From: Alkalispirillum mobile
GTDB lineage: Bacteria; Pseudomonadota; Gammaproteobacteria; Nitrococcales; Halorhodospiraceae
Direction of reading: 5' to 3'
Assembly: GCF_003664325.1 (NCBI RefSeq)
Contig: NZ_RCDA01000001.1
Span: forward strand, 434,001 to 498,000
Length of the DNA: 64,000 nt
The position numbers were made by a program, and so were the translations under genes. The stretch's first letter is position 1; each line of letters opens with the position of its first letter. Positions 1 to 8,771 of this stretch are shown in pieces. The notes beneath the pieces were generated by a model. That model had not been told where the DNA came from. It worked only from the letters and a program-made list of their open reading frames with translations, and searched no databases.

Positions 1-1
1 A

Positions 2-892
2 ATCGTCCGGGCCGTGGGCCTGGAAATGCTCCCGCGGGACCGCCAGTCCAGCCTGGACCAATGGTTGGCCGGTGACCGGGACGAGGCGGCATTCCTGCGC
101 GAGAGCGAGTGGTATGAACATTGGGGGCATCCGCCGGAGGGCTACCTGCCCCTGCTCCACCTGGCGAGGATGGAGCGGATCCCGCTCCGCGCCCTCAACC
201 TGGACCGCGAAACCCATGGCCGCCTGGCCGGCACGGACTGGGACGACGATGCAAGCGCCCTGGAGGGCATCATCTCGCGCCCCGCCACCCCTCACCCTGA
301 TTATCGTGACCGCCTGATCGAGGCCCTGGAGCGCCACCCCCACGCTGAAGTGGCAGATCAGGAGCGGTTCGTTCGGGCGCAACTGGTCTGGGACCGCGCC
401 ATGGCCGAAGGCCTGCACGAAGCGCTGGACAAGCACGGTGGCCCGGTGGTCGGAATCATGGGACGTGGCCACGTGGAATACGGTCACGGCGTGCCGGAGC
501 AGCTGGCGGACCTGGGGGTCGGGGACGTCCTGGTGCTGCTGCCCCATGCGACCGAGGAGGACTGCGAACCGCCGGACACCGCACTGGCCGACTTCACCTA
601 CAGCTACCAACCGGGAACCGGCAGCGCGGATGCCCCCCTGCGACTCGGGATCATGGTGGAGTCGGCAGAGACAGGGCTGGAGGTAACACAGGTCAGTGAT
701 GGATCGGCGGCCGATGATGCTGGCATTCGGGCGGGCGATATCCTGCTGGAGGCTGGCGGAGAGCCGGTGAACCAGCAGAGCGCATTGCTAATCATTCTCA
801 ACAACGCCCGAAAAGGATTCGCATTACCAATAAAAATTAGTCGCAACGGCGATAGAAAAGACCTATTGGTCCGTTTTGAAAATGGCCACTGA
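2..892 (+). CDS. ChaN-like (DUF399) lipoprotein-family protein with C-terminal PDZ domain, 5' truncated
   Basis: The reading frame is open from base 2, so the true start lies upstream of the window; 296 residues are visible. The central part carries the ChaN-family signature near visible residues 150-170 (GRGHVEYGHGVP), seen in haem-binding, iron-regulated outer-membrane ChaN of Campylobacter and in DUF399 proteins. About the last 85 residues form a PDZ domain of the HtrA type, with the pattern 'SAADDAGIRAGDILLEAGGEPV'. PDZ domains bind C-terminal peptides, so this protein probably acts in the periplasm or envelope on a partner protein. The signal sequence cannot be seen because the 5' end is missing. 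The codons of the last 100 bases are visibly AT-richer than the rest. Family assignment is moderately sure; the function is not known. Confidence 0.75.
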   Translation: MVRAVGLEMLPRDRQSSLDQWLAGDRDEAAFLRESEWYEHWGHPPEGYLPLLHLARMERIPLRALNLDRETHGRLAGTDWDDDASALEGIISRPATPHPDYRDRLIEALERHPHAEVADQERFVRAQLVWDRAMAEGLHEALDKHGGPVVGIMGRGHVEYGHGVPEQLADLGVGDVLVLLPHATEEDCEPPDTALADFTYSYQPGTGSADAPLRLGIMVESAETGLEVTQVSDGSAADDAGIRAGDILLEAGGEPVNQQSALLIILNNARKGFALPIKISRNGDRKDLLVRFENGH

Positions 893-1073
893 ACTTCGGG
901 CAGACAAGGCTGTCCTATCTCCATGACCCGGCAGGCGATTGCATAAAATCAATTCTTTGAATGCGAAAGCTTGCACCCGCCTGCCAGGTTATTTAAGCTT
1001 CAAAGCAGTCGATCAATGCAGCTATTGGTTGGCATTTCAAAAGCCAAATAATCAGTGGCAAAGGAGAAGCACC

Positions 1074-1406
1074 ATGTCCCAAGACATCGATACCAAGCGC
1101 CGCAGCTTCCTGAAGACCACCGCCCTGGGCGTGGCCGCCGTGCCCTTCGCCGGTGCCATGCTGCAGAGCCAGGTCGCCCGCGCAGACATGCCCCGCCTGG
1201 AAGAGGACGACGATATCGCCCAGAGCCTGGACTACGTGCACGACGCCGCTGATGCGTCCGATCACGCTCAGTACCAAGACGGCTCCACCTGCGCCAACTG
1301 CAGCCTGTGGCAGGGCGGCGATGAGCAGTGGGGTGGCTGCGACATCATCCCGGGGCACAACGTGAACGCCGACGGCTGGTGCAACGCCTGGGTACCGGCC
1401 GGCTAA
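1074..1406 (+). CDS. hip: High-potential iron-sulfur protein (HiPIP), isoform 1
   Basis: This encodes a 110-residue periplasmic electron carrier with one [4Fe-4S] cluster cycling between +2 and +3. HiPIPs usually shuttle electrons from the bc1 complex to a reaction centre or terminal oxidase. A Tat signal (KRRSFLK at 8-14, then a hydrophobic stretch and an ARA cleavage site near 36) fits export of a folded, cluster-loaded protein. The four cluster ligands are C73, C76, C89 and C103, in the family order CxxC...C...C. The start was set at the ATG preceded by AAGGAG; a longer upstream frame lacks family similarity. A second HiPIP gene follows in the same orientation, but an intrinsic terminator separates them, so the two are probably transcribed independently. 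Confidence 0.95.
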   Translation: MSQDIDTKRRSFLKTTALGVAAVPFAGAMLQSQVARADMPRLEEDDDIAQSLDYVHDAADASDHAQYQDGSTCANCSLWQGGDEQWGGCDIIPGHNVNADGWCNAWVPAG

Positions 1407-1434
1407 ACACTGCGTCTTGACGCATGTTTACCGT

Positions 1435-1459
1435 AGCCCGCCACTCGGCGGGCTTTTTT
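1435..1459 (+). terminator. Rho-independent terminator after HiPIP 1
   Basis: An eight-base-pair stem (AGCCCGCC, loop ACTC, GGCGGGCT) runs straight into six T residues. It lies 28 bases after the HiPIP 1 stop codon. Confidence 0.9.
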
Positions 1460-1641
1460 ATGGCCAACCGCCCAACGCAATCGCGGGTGCGACAATGTGC
1501 GCCTTGCAATGATTCTAAAGAAGGGATAGCTTGCGTAGTTGAAGCCGGCAGGCAGGAAGCCGTTCTGAGATATGCAGAAGAAACGCCTCCAGCCCGCTTG
1601 TTGCTTCCATCCGATATGGTTCAACAAGGGAGTACCCGAGA

Positions 1642-1968
1642 ATGGCTGACCAAATCAATAAGGGCCGCCGCCGTTTCCTGAAGACCACCGCCCTGGGCGC
1701 CGCCGCCGTGCCGTTCACCGGGCTGATGCTGCAGCAGCAAGTGGCCCGTGCCGACCTGCCCCGGCTGAGCGAGGATGACGACATCGCGCGCAGCCTGGAC
1801 TACAAGCACGACGCCACCCAGGTTGAGCACCGTCGTTACCAGGAGGGCCAGATCTGCGGTAACTGCGCCCTGTGGCGGGGTGGTGACGACGAATGGGGTG
1901 TTTGCCAGATCATTCCGGGCAAGCTGGTCGCCCGCGAGGGCTGGTGCAACGCCTGGGTGCAGGGCTGA
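1642..1968 (+). CDS. hip: High-potential iron-sulfur protein (HiPIP), isoform 2
   Basis: This 108-residue protein is a paralogue of the gene just upstream. The Tat signal is almost identical (RRRFLKTTALG near 9-19, cleavage after ARA near 37), and cluster cysteines lie at C72, C75, C88 and C102. The mature domains share the DDDIA-SLDY start and the GWCNAWV end but differ in charge: isoform 2 has more Lys/Arg (KHDATQVEHRR, GKLVARE). This suggests a different redox partner or potential; that last point is inference. Like isoform 1 it would be an exported electron carrier. A purine-rich site (AAGGGAG) sits nine bases before the ATG, and a hairpin terminator follows the stop. Tandem HiPIP isoforms are known from Halorhodospira and Ectothiorhodospira. 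Confidence 0.95.
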   Translation: MADQINKGRRRFLKTTALGAAAVPFTGLMLQQQVARADLPRLSEDDDIARSLDYKHDATQVEHRRYQEGQICGNCALWRGGDDEWGVCQIIPGKLVAREGWCNAWVQG

Positions 1969-2015
1969 CCCTCACCCCGCGCTCACACCGCCTGGTAGTC
2001 AACCGCTGATGGTCC

Positions 2016-2045
2016 AAGGCCCGCCCCGGCGGGCCTTGTCATTTG
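2016..2045 (+). terminator. Hairpin terminator after HiPIP 2
   Basis: A ten-base stem, AAGGCCCGCC against GGCGGGCCTT, is followed by the weak T-rich stretch TTGTCATTT. It lies 48 bases after the stop codon of HiPIP 2. Confidence 0.7.
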
Positions 2046-2163
2046 CCCCTCCCGGCCGCTATCCGGTCAACCCCCTTCATCCCGTCGCCACCACCCTGTC
2101 ACACCACTGCCATCCAAGCGCTACACCCTGTGCCTATCTAATTCAACAGACAGGCAGATCAGC

Positions 2164-2394
2164 ATGGCGCGCAAATCCCCGCTGCAGCTCTACCAGATGG
2201 CCCTGGCCCTCCACCGCGACGGCTGGCCGGCCGAACAGATTGCCGACCACCTGGGACTGCACCCCGGTTCGGTTACGCTTTGGCTTGATTGGCCCCGAAG
2301 CACCTCCCGGGCTGCGCTGGCCGCGGATGTCCGGGCTAGCGCGCTGCGCCACTCCGACGACGCACCGTCCAGCGGAGCTGGCGCGCGCTACTAG
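2164..2394 (+). CDS. Small helix-turn-helix protein, unknown
   Basis: A 76-residue open frame. Residues 8-45 (LYQMALALHRDGWPAEQIAD, then HLGLHPGSVTLWL) look like a compact helix-turn-helix of the kind found in transposase-type or sigma-like DNA-binding domains: 'W(P)AEQIADHLGLHPGSV' gives helix, turn and recognition helix. The last 30 residues look disordered and rich in Ala, Ser and Arg. There is no strong ribosome site, and only an isolated position between a terminator and the next gene. It could be a small regulator or a remnant of one. I do not recognise a named family. Confidence 0.5.
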   Translation: MARKSPLQLYQMALALHRDGWPAEQIADHLGLHPGSVTLWLDWPRSTSRAALAADVRASALRHSDDAPSSGAGARY

Positions 2395-2457
2395 TTCCCC
2401 TGACCCCTCACCCGTGCGAACATGGGCAGATCCAAAGCCACAACCCGACCGCCGCCG

Positions 2458-2922
2458 ATGAACCAGCAGGCTTTGACGGCCATCCAACACGCACTAGGGG
2501 ACGCCCGGCCGGAAACGGCACTGGCCGTGGGCGACGTTGCGCGGGAGGCCCTGGCGGGCAACACTCTGGGGGAATGCGTCAGCATTGCACCCGGGGAGGC
2601 ATTGGCGGCCCTCAGCCAGCATGGCGTATTCGATGTCGCCGTGCTCTCCGGCGTCCTGGAAGGGCTCGGCCAGCGGGACGCCTCCGGACTGCTCGCACGT
2701 TTACGGGACCTGCACGCCCGCCGGATCATTCTGCTGGTGGACCACGGCCAGTGCGGCTGGACCAAGCTGGACATCACCGCCCTGGGCCTCACCCGCCTGC
2801 AGGACTGGGACAAAACGCACGCCCTTTACGGGTTCGATATCGACACTTACAAGACCACCCCGGACTGGCTCAACCCTGACTACTGGGCAAACCCTGAACT
2901 CTGGGACCGGCATCGCTGGTGA
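2458..2922 (+). CDS. DUF6231 family protein
   Basis: A 154-residue protein resembling a short Rossmann-type, methyltransferase-like fold. The motif is found in gammaproteobacterial DUF6231 members: an N-terminal segment on a presumed cofactor pocket, 'GLLARLRDLHARRI' in the middle, and the hallmark C-terminus 'YKTTPDWLNPDYWANPELWD'. No enzyme activity has been shown for the family to my knowledge. The ATG at 2458 (MNQQAL) is chosen because related proteins begin close to it; an in-frame ATG at 2422 would add 12 residues. Neither has a clear ribosome site. Its 3' end overlaps the convergent hydrolase gene by 53 bases. Confidence 0.7.
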   Translation: MNQQALTAIQHALGDARPETALAVGDVAREALAGNTLGECVSIAPGEALAALSQHGVFDVAVLSGVLEGLGQRDASGLLARLRDLHARRIILLVDHGQCGWTKLDITALGLTRLQDWDKTHALYGFDIDTYKTTPDWLNPDYWANPELWDRHRW

Positions 2923-3766
2923 TCCGGGGCAGCACCTGCTCCTGGAGCCAGTCATCGATGCGCGTGGCTGCCCGCTGCCAGCCATGGTCAAGCATCATGC
3001 CGTGCCCCATATCCGGCAGGATTTCCGCCTGGGTCCCGTATGCCTCCGCGGTCGCATGCACCATCCAGGGCGGGAACAGTGCATCCCGGGCCGCCCCCAG
3101 CACGAGCAGGGGCAGCTCCGGGTCACGCGGCCGGGGCGGAGTCGCCGGAACGCTCATATCCAGTAACGCGAGTTGCGACTCCTGCTGCAACCCCTGCGCG
3201 TAGTGCAGCAGCTGGCGGTCCTCCACCGGCCGCGAAAACAATACCCGCTGCGCCACACTCAAATTGACTTGTGTCGGGCCCAGCCCCTGCAGCATCCAGA
3301 GCTCCCAGAGCAGTGGCGGGTCGGCGCAGAGCATCTGCAGCGCCGATGCGGTCAGGCCCATCGGAGGCACCGAGGCCATCAGGACCACCCCGGCCGGCTC
3401 CATGTGCCGCAGACACCGTTGCACCACCAGGCCACCCATGGAGTGCCCTACCAGCACCGGCGGCCGCTCCAACTCGCTCGCCACCCGGAGCACATCCTCG
3501 ACGTAATCCTCAATGCTGGCGCCGTGCAGGTGCTCCCGGTCTCCGCTCTTGCCGTGGCCCCGGACGCTGGGGGCACAAGCGCGCCAACCTCGCCGCGCGA
3601 ACCAGGGCAGGAAATGGGCGTCCCAACACCAGGCGCCGGCGTAGGCCCCGTGAACGAACAGCAGCGGCGGCGTGGTGGACCGGCTGCCCCGACGGAGCAC
3701 TTCCAGATCCACATCGTTGCCAGACCCCGGCCAGAGGCCGGTTGTCGGGGTGAAAATAGAGTACAT
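2870..3766 (-). CDS. Alpha/beta hydrolase
   Basis: This is a 298-residue alpha/beta-hydrolase fold enzyme. The oxyanion-hole region HGAYAGAW lies near residues 39-46, the nucleophile elbow GHSMGG places the catalytic Ser at 109, and an Asp and the His of 'DMGHGMM' near the C-terminus complete the triad. It is probably an esterase or lipase-like hydrolase, possibly a monoacylglycerol-lipase-type enzyme; the substrate cannot be read from the sequence. The start at 3766 is preferred over the ATG four codons upstream because GAGGTG precedes it. No signal peptide is seen, so it is cytoplasmic. It converges with and overlaps the DUF6231 gene. Confidence 0.85.
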   Translation of the reverse strand: MYSIFTPTTGLWPGSGNDVDLEVLRRGSRSTTPPLLFVHGAYAGAWCWDAHFLPWFARRGWRACAPSVRGHGKSGDREHLHGASIEDYVEDVLRVASELERPPVLVGHSMGGLVVQRCLRHMEPAGVVLMASVPPMGLTASALQMLCADPPLLWELWMLQGLGPTQVNLSVAQRVLFSRPVEDRQLLHYAQGLQQESQLALLDMSVPATPPRPRDPELPLLVLGAARDALFPPWMVHATAEAYGTQAEILPDMGHGMMLDHGWQRAATRIDDWLQEQVLPRITSDAGPRVQGLPSSQG

Positions 3767-3890
3767 AACACCTCGCATACAACGTTTGTACAGAGTCTAA
3801 CAGCAACCGCCCGAAGCCGTGGCGCCCAAGCAAGACCGCCTGCGCTAGAGTGTTAGGATAATCCGCACATCGACGTTCACAGGGGCCCCC

Positions 3891-6536
3891 ATGACCGACC
3901 AGAAACAGCGGAAGGCGGTAAAACTCAGTGATTACGAGCCGCCCGCCTTCGAGGTGGAGACGGTCGACCTGCATTTCCAGCTGACCGAGGACTGCGCGCG
4001 GGTGCGCACCCGGATGCACCTGCATCGGGCCGACGGGGTGGACCTGCATGAGCCACTGCACCTGCACGGCGAGGCGCTGGAACTTGAGGCGTTGTACCTG
4101 GACGGCCAACCTCTGGCCATGGACGACTTCCTGCTGACCCGTCAGGGGCTCAGCATCGAACGGGTGCCGGACCGCTTTGAACTGGAGGTACACACCCTCC
4201 TCCGCCCGCAGGACAACACCTCGCTCTCCGGGTTGTACCGCTCGGGCGGCAATTTCTGCACCCAATGCGAAGCCGAGGGCTTCCGGCGCATCACCTATTT
4301 CCCCGACCGCCCCGATGTGCTCAGCCGGTTCACCACCACTATTGAGGCCGATCGCCAGCGCTACCCGGTGCTACTCTCCAACGGCGATCTGGTGGATAGC
4401 GGGGATGCCGGCGAGGGTCGCCACTGGGTCAAGTGGGTCGACCCCTGGCCCAAGCCCAGCTACCTGTTTGCGCTGGTGGCCGGCGACCTGCACTGCCATC
4501 AGGATACCTACCGCACCCGCTCCGGCCGCGACGTGCAACTGGAGTTCTACGTGGAGCACGAGAACGCCAACCGCACTGGCCACGCCATGGAAAGCCTGAA
4601 GAAAGCCATGCGCTGGGACGAGGACACCTACGGCCTGGAGTACGACCTGGACACCTACATGGTTGTGGCCGTAGGCGACTTCAACATGGGTGCCATGGAG
4701 AACAAGGGGCTGAACATCTTCAACACTCAGTACGTGCTCGCGAGCCCCGAGACCGCCACCGACGCGGACTTCGAGGCGGTGGAGGCCGTCATCGGCCACG
4801 AGTACTTCCACAACTACACGGGCAACCGGGTCACCTGCCGCGACTGGTTCCAACTCAGCCTCAAAGAGGGGCTCACCGTGTTCCGCGAGCAACAGTTCAG
4901 CGAGGACATGGGATCGCCGGCGGTCCAGCGCATCCAGCAGGTCCGGCTGCTGCGCTCCGCCCAGTTCCCCGAGGACGCCAGCCCCATGGCGCACCCGGTG
5001 CGCCCCGAGTCCTACGTGGAGATTAACAACTTTTACACCGCCACGGTCTATATCAAGGGCGCGGAGGTGATCCGCATGTACCACACCCTGCTCGGGGACG
5101 CGGTGTTCCGGCAGGGCGTAAAGCGCTACCTGGAGCGGTTTGACGGTCAGGCGGTCACGATTGAGGACTTTCGCCAGACCCTGGCGGAGACCGGGGGTCG
5201 GGACCTCGGTCAATTCGGCCGCTGGTACAGTCAGACGGGCACCCCGCGGGTGCGCGTGCGCGACGAGTTCGACCCCGCAAGGGGCCGCTACACCCTGCAC
5301 ATCAGCCAGTCCTGCCCCCCCACGCCGGATCAGGCCGAGAAAAAGCCCTTCCACATCCCCGTGGCCGTGGGGCTGCTGGGTCGCGACGGGCAGGCGCTGT
5401 CGTTGCGCCTTTCCGGCGAGTCCGTGGCCGAAGGGACCACGCGGGTGCTGGAGTTGACCGGGTCGGAACAGCAGTTCACTTTCGAGGGCCTCGCCGAGCG
5501 CCCGGTACCGTCGCTGCTGCGCGGTTTCTCCGCACCGGTCATTCTCGAGTACGACTACGACGACGATGATCTGGCCTTCCTGCTGGCCCACGACAACGAC
5601 CCCTTCGCCCGCTGGGAAGCGGGCCAGCAGCTGGCCTTGCGAGTGATTCTGCGCCGGGTCCAGGGGCAGGCATCACCCAACGACAGCAGACAGGTCATCC
5701 AGGCTTTTCAACAGGTGCTCGAGGCCCCCGACCTGGATCCGTCGCTGGCGGCCGAGGCCCTGGCGCTGCCGCAGGAGGCCTACCTGGCCCAGCACATGGA
5801 CCCGGCCGACCCGGTGGCCATCCGGGCCGCCCGCGAAGCACTGCGCACGGAACTGGCGCAGGCCCTGGCCAGCCAATGGCGCGACACTTACCGGCGTTAC
5901 CGGCCAGAAGGACCCTGGCGACTCGACGCCGATCACATCGCCGGCCGCCGGCTCGCCAATCTGGCGTTGGGTTACCTGGGGGCCACGGGGGCCGCAGAGG
6001 ACAACGGCCTGGTACAACAGCAGTACCACCGGGCCGACAACATGACCGACAGCCTCGCCGCCCTGGCGCTGCTGGCCGATCGGGAAGACGAGGCCGCCGT
6101 GACCGCGCTGGATGACTTCTACCAGCGCTGGCGACAGACACCGCTGGTGCTGGACAAATGGTTCCGCGTTCAGGCCATGTCCCGTCACCCAAGGGTGGTC
6201 GAGCGTGTTCAGGCGCTGGTTCAGCACCCCGACTTTGACCTGCGCAACCCCAACCGCGTGCGCGCGGTCATTGGCGCCTTCGCGCAGGGCAACCCCGCGG
6301 CCTTCCACGACGACAGCGGGACCGGCTACCGACTGCTGGCCGCCCACGTCATACGGCTTGACGCCATCAACCCACAGGTCGCGGCCCGGATGGCGCTGCC
6401 ACTCAGCAAGTGGCAGCGCTATGATGCGAGCAGGCAGAAGATGATGAAAAATGAACTGCAACGGATAGCTGACGCGCCTTCGCTGTCGAACGACGTGTAC
6501 GAGGTGGTCTCCCGCAGCCTTGAGGCCACCGGCTGA
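3891..6536 (+). CDS. pepN: Aminopeptidase N (M1 family)
   Basis: An 881-residue cytoplasmic zinc aminopeptidase that removes N-terminal residues from peptides in the last steps of protein turnover. All catalytic elements are present: the exopeptidase motif GAMEN at 267-271, the zinc site H303-E-Y-F-H307, and the third ligand E326, 19 residues after H307 as in the Escherichia coli enzyme. A C-terminal helical domain fills the rest, and the length matches the roughly 870-residue family norm. The gene is followed after 57 bases by prc in the same direction, which may place two protein-degradation enzymes in one transcript. The divergent hydrolase starts 124 bases upstream. Confidence 0.97.
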   Translation: MTDQKQRKAVKLSDYEPPAFEVETVDLHFQLTEDCARVRTRMHLHRADGVDLHEPLHLHGEALELEALYLDGQPLAMDDFLLTRQGLSIERVPDRFELEVHTLLRPQDNTSLSGLYRSGGNFCTQCEAEGFRRITYFPDRPDVLSRFTTTIEADRQRYPVLLSNGDLVDSGDAGEGRHWVKWVDPWPKPSYLFALVAGDLHCHQDTYRTRSGRDVQLEFYVEHENANRTGHAMESLKKAMRWDEDTYGLEYDLDTYMVVAVGDFNMGAMENKGLNIFNTQYVLASPETATDADFEAVEAVIGHEYFHNYTGNRVTCRDWFQLSLKEGLTVFREQQFSEDMGSPAVQRIQQVRLLRSAQFPEDASPMAHPVRPESYVEINNFYTATVYIKGAEVIRMYHTLLGDAVFRQGVKRYLERFDGQAVTIEDFRQTLAETGGRDLGQFGRWYSQTGTPRVRVRDEFDPARGRYTLHISQSCPPTPDQAEKKPFHIPVAVGLLGRDGQALSLRLSGESVAEGTTRVLELTGSEQQFTFEGLAERPVPSLLRGFSAPVILEYDYDDDDLAFLLAHDNDPFARWEAGQQLALRVILRRVQGQASPNDSRQVIQAFQQVLEAPDLDPSLAAEALALPQEAYLAQHMDPADPVAIRAAREALRTELAQALASQWRDTYRRYRPEGPWRLDADHIAGRRLANLALGYLGATGAAEDNGLVQQQYHRADNMTDSLAALALLADREDEAAVTALDDFYQRWRQTPLVLDKWFRVQAMSRHPRVVERVQALVQHPDFDLRNPNRVRAVIGAFAQGNPAAFHDDSGTGYRLLAAHVIRLDAINPQVAARMALPLSKWQRYDASRQKMMKNELQRIADAPSLSNDVYEVVSRSLEATG

Positions 6537-6593
6537 ACCCGACGCACCCGCAACCGTCGGCCCGGACCGGCGGCCCAGACAGGACTGACATTT

Positions 6594-8702
6594 ATGAAAT
6601 CGCAACTCATGCGTCCCACGCTGATTGTCGCCGGCCTGCTGCTGGCGCTGGTTCTGGTGGTCAGCGGCAACGACGGGCCCGGTCGTCCGGGGCCTGCCGT
6701 TGCCAACGCGGACCTGGCAGCGGACTCCGATCAACGGGAGACGGCCAGCGTTATCGCCGACCTGCTCACCCGTTATCACTACCGCGGGCAGGGGCTCGAC
6801 TCCGCGCTCTCTGACCGGGTGTTCGACGCCTGGCTGGACCAGCTGGACCGTGAGCGCTTCTACCTGCTGCAGGAGGACATCGAGGAGTTCGAGGAGCACC
6901 GGGTCGAGCTGCACGAGCAGCTGCGCCACGGCGACCTCAGCGTCCCCTACGCGTTGTTTGAGCGCTACCGGGAGCGCGTGGCCGAGCGGACCGAGTACGC
7001 ACTGGAGCTGCTCGAGGACGGCCTGGATTTTGATACCGACCTGCGCTTTGAACAGGATCGCAGCGAGGCCGACTGGGCCGAATCCCGCGAGGAGCTGGAC
7101 CGGATCTGGCTCAAGCGGGTGACCCACGACGCCCTCACCCAGAAGCTGGCCGGGCGCGATCACGAGCAAGTGATCGAAACCCTCAGCCAGCGCTACGAGC
7201 GCATCCGCCGCACCACCGAGCAGGACACCAGCGAGGACGTGTTCCAGCGCTACATGGATGCCTGGGCCCACGCCTTCGACCCGCACAGCAGTTACCTCTC
7301 ACCGCGGCGCTCGGAAGATTTCGACATCAACATGAGCCTCTCGCTCGAGGGCATCGGCGCGATGCTCCAGAGCGAGCACGACTTCGTCACCATCGTCGAG
7401 CTGGTCGCCGGCGGGCCGGCCTCCCAGAGCGACGAGCTCTCCCCGGGCGACCGCATCATCGGCGTAGCCGATGGCGAGGACGGTGAGATGGAGGACGTGG
7501 TCGGTTGGCGGCTTTCCGACGTGGTGGACCTGATCCGCGGCCCGCGGGGCTCCATCGTCCGCCTGCAGGTGCTGCCCGAGGCCGGCGCCAGCGACACCAG
7601 CCCCCGCGAGGTGGTGCTGGAGCGTAACGAGATCAAGCTGGAGGACCAGGCGGCCAGCAGCCAGGTGATCGAGGTGCCGGGCGACAACAGCGAGAAGGAC
7701 CGGATCGGGATCATCACCATCCCCGCCTTCTACATGGACTTCGAGGCGGCCGAGGCCGGCGACCCGAATTACCGCAGCACCACCCGTGATGTCCGCCGCC
7801 TGATCGAGGAGCTGCAGGAGGACGGCATCGACGGCCTGGTGATCGACCTGCGCGGCAATTCCGGCGGCTCCCTGCGGGAGGCGGCCTCCCTCTCCGGGCT
7901 CTTCATGGGCGGCGGTCCCATCGTGCAGGTCCGCCGCAGCGGCGGTGACCTGGAGGTATTGCGGGGGGGTGACGAGGCCAACTCCGCACCGGTCTACGAC
8001 GGCCCGCTGGGGGTCATGGTGGACGGTTTCAGCGCCTCCGCCTCCGAGATCCTGGCTGGCGCCATCCAGGATTACGGCCGGGGGGTGGTCATGGGCAAGG
8101 ACACCTTCGGCAAGGGCACCGTCCAGACCATGATCAACCTGGACCGCTTCGGCCTGGGCAATGGCGAGGATGGCGCGGGGCGGCTCAAGCTGACCGTGGC
8201 GAAGTTCTACCGCGTCACCGGCGACTCCACCCAGAAAAAGGGGGTGCAGCCGGATATCGAACTGCCCTCCCCGGTTGATGCTTCCGAGTTCGGGGAACGG
8301 GGCATAGACAACGCCCTGCCCTGGAACAGCATTGAGGCGACGGATTACCGGGCCGACAGCAGTCTGGCGGAGCACATCCCCTCCCTGCGCAGCCGCTATG
8401 AACTGCGCAGCGAGGACGACCCGGGCTTCCAGGCACTGCTGCGCGAATACGACCACCTGCGCGAGCGCAGGAAGCAAACCGACGTCTCTCTGAACGAGCA
8501 GACCCGTCAGCAGGAGCGCGACGAGGTGGAGAAGGTCCGCCTGGAACTGCATAACGAGCGGCGGAAGGCCGCCGGCCTCGAGCCACTGGAGGCGGACGAT
8601 GACATTGACGAGGACGAATTGCCCGACGTGCTGCTGGAGGCCGCGGCAGCGGTGATCGCCGATCTCAAACGCCTGCAGACCGCCTACACGGCACAACGCT
8701 GA
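6594..8702 (+). CDS. prc: Carboxy-terminal processing protease (Tsp/Prc, S41A)
   Basis: A 702-residue periplasmic serine protease that degrades proteins with nonpolar C-termini and processes or removes lipoproteins and murein-hydrolase regulators. The N-terminal hydrophobic segment (residues 6-24) serves as signal peptide or anchor. A helical Tsp N-domain is followed by a PDZ domain (about 245-330) and the S41 protease core. The catalytic dyad is S482, in the FSASASE motif, and K507, in TFGKGTVQ. The 25-residue spacing matches E. coli Prc. A C-terminal helical domain rich in charged residues (DUF3340 type) ends the protein. Its acidic composition is in keeping with a salt-adapted host. Confidence 0.96.
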   Translation: MKSQLMRPTLIVAGLLLALVLVVSGNDGPGRPGPAVANADLAADSDQRETASVIADLLTRYHYRGQGLDSALSDRVFDAWLDQLDRERFYLLQEDIEEFEEHRVELHEQLRHGDLSVPYALFERYRERVAERTEYALELLEDGLDFDTDLRFEQDRSEADWAESREELDRIWLKRVTHDALTQKLAGRDHEQVIETLSQRYERIRRTTEQDTSEDVFQRYMDAWAHAFDPHSSYLSPRRSEDFDINMSLSLEGIGAMLQSEHDFVTIVELVAGGPASQSDELSPGDRIIGVADGEDGEMEDVVGWRLSDVVDLIRGPRGSIVRLQVLPEAGASDTSPREVVLERNEIKLEDQAASSQVIEVPGDNSEKDRIGIITIPAFYMDFEAAEAGDPNYRSTTRDVRRLIEELQEDGIDGLVIDLRGNSGGSLREAASLSGLFMGGGPIVQVRRSGGDLEVLRGGDEANSAPVYDGPLGVMVDGFSASASEILAGAIQDYGRGVVMGKDTFGKGTVQTMINLDRFGLGNGEDGAGRLKLTVAKFYRVTGDSTQKKGVQPDIELPSPVDASEFGERGIDNALPWNSIEATDYRADSSLAEHIPSLRSRYELRSEDDPGFQALLREYDHLRERRKQTDVSLNEQTRQQERDEVEKVRLELHNERRKAAGLEPLEADDDIDEDELPDVLLEAAAAVIADLKRLQTAYTAQR

Positions 8703-8708
8703 ACCCGC

Positions 8709-8734
8709 GGGGCCGGGCCGCCAGGCCCGGCCCC
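8709..8734 (+). terminator. Strong GC hairpin after prc
   Basis: A perfect 11-base-pair stem (GGGGCCGGGCC, loop GCCA, GGCCCGGCCCC) lies six bases after the prc stop. There is no T run, so it may stabilise the upstream mRNA end or pause polymerase rather than terminate by itself. Confidence 0.45.
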
Positions 8735-8771
8735 CAACCCCGCCTGATCAGAATAAAACCGAGGACAAGCC

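Noticed and set aside
1424-1681. An 85-residue open frame between the HiPIP genes
   Set aside because: It starts within the HiPIP 1 terminator and runs into the start of HiPIP 2; no ribosome site or similarity.
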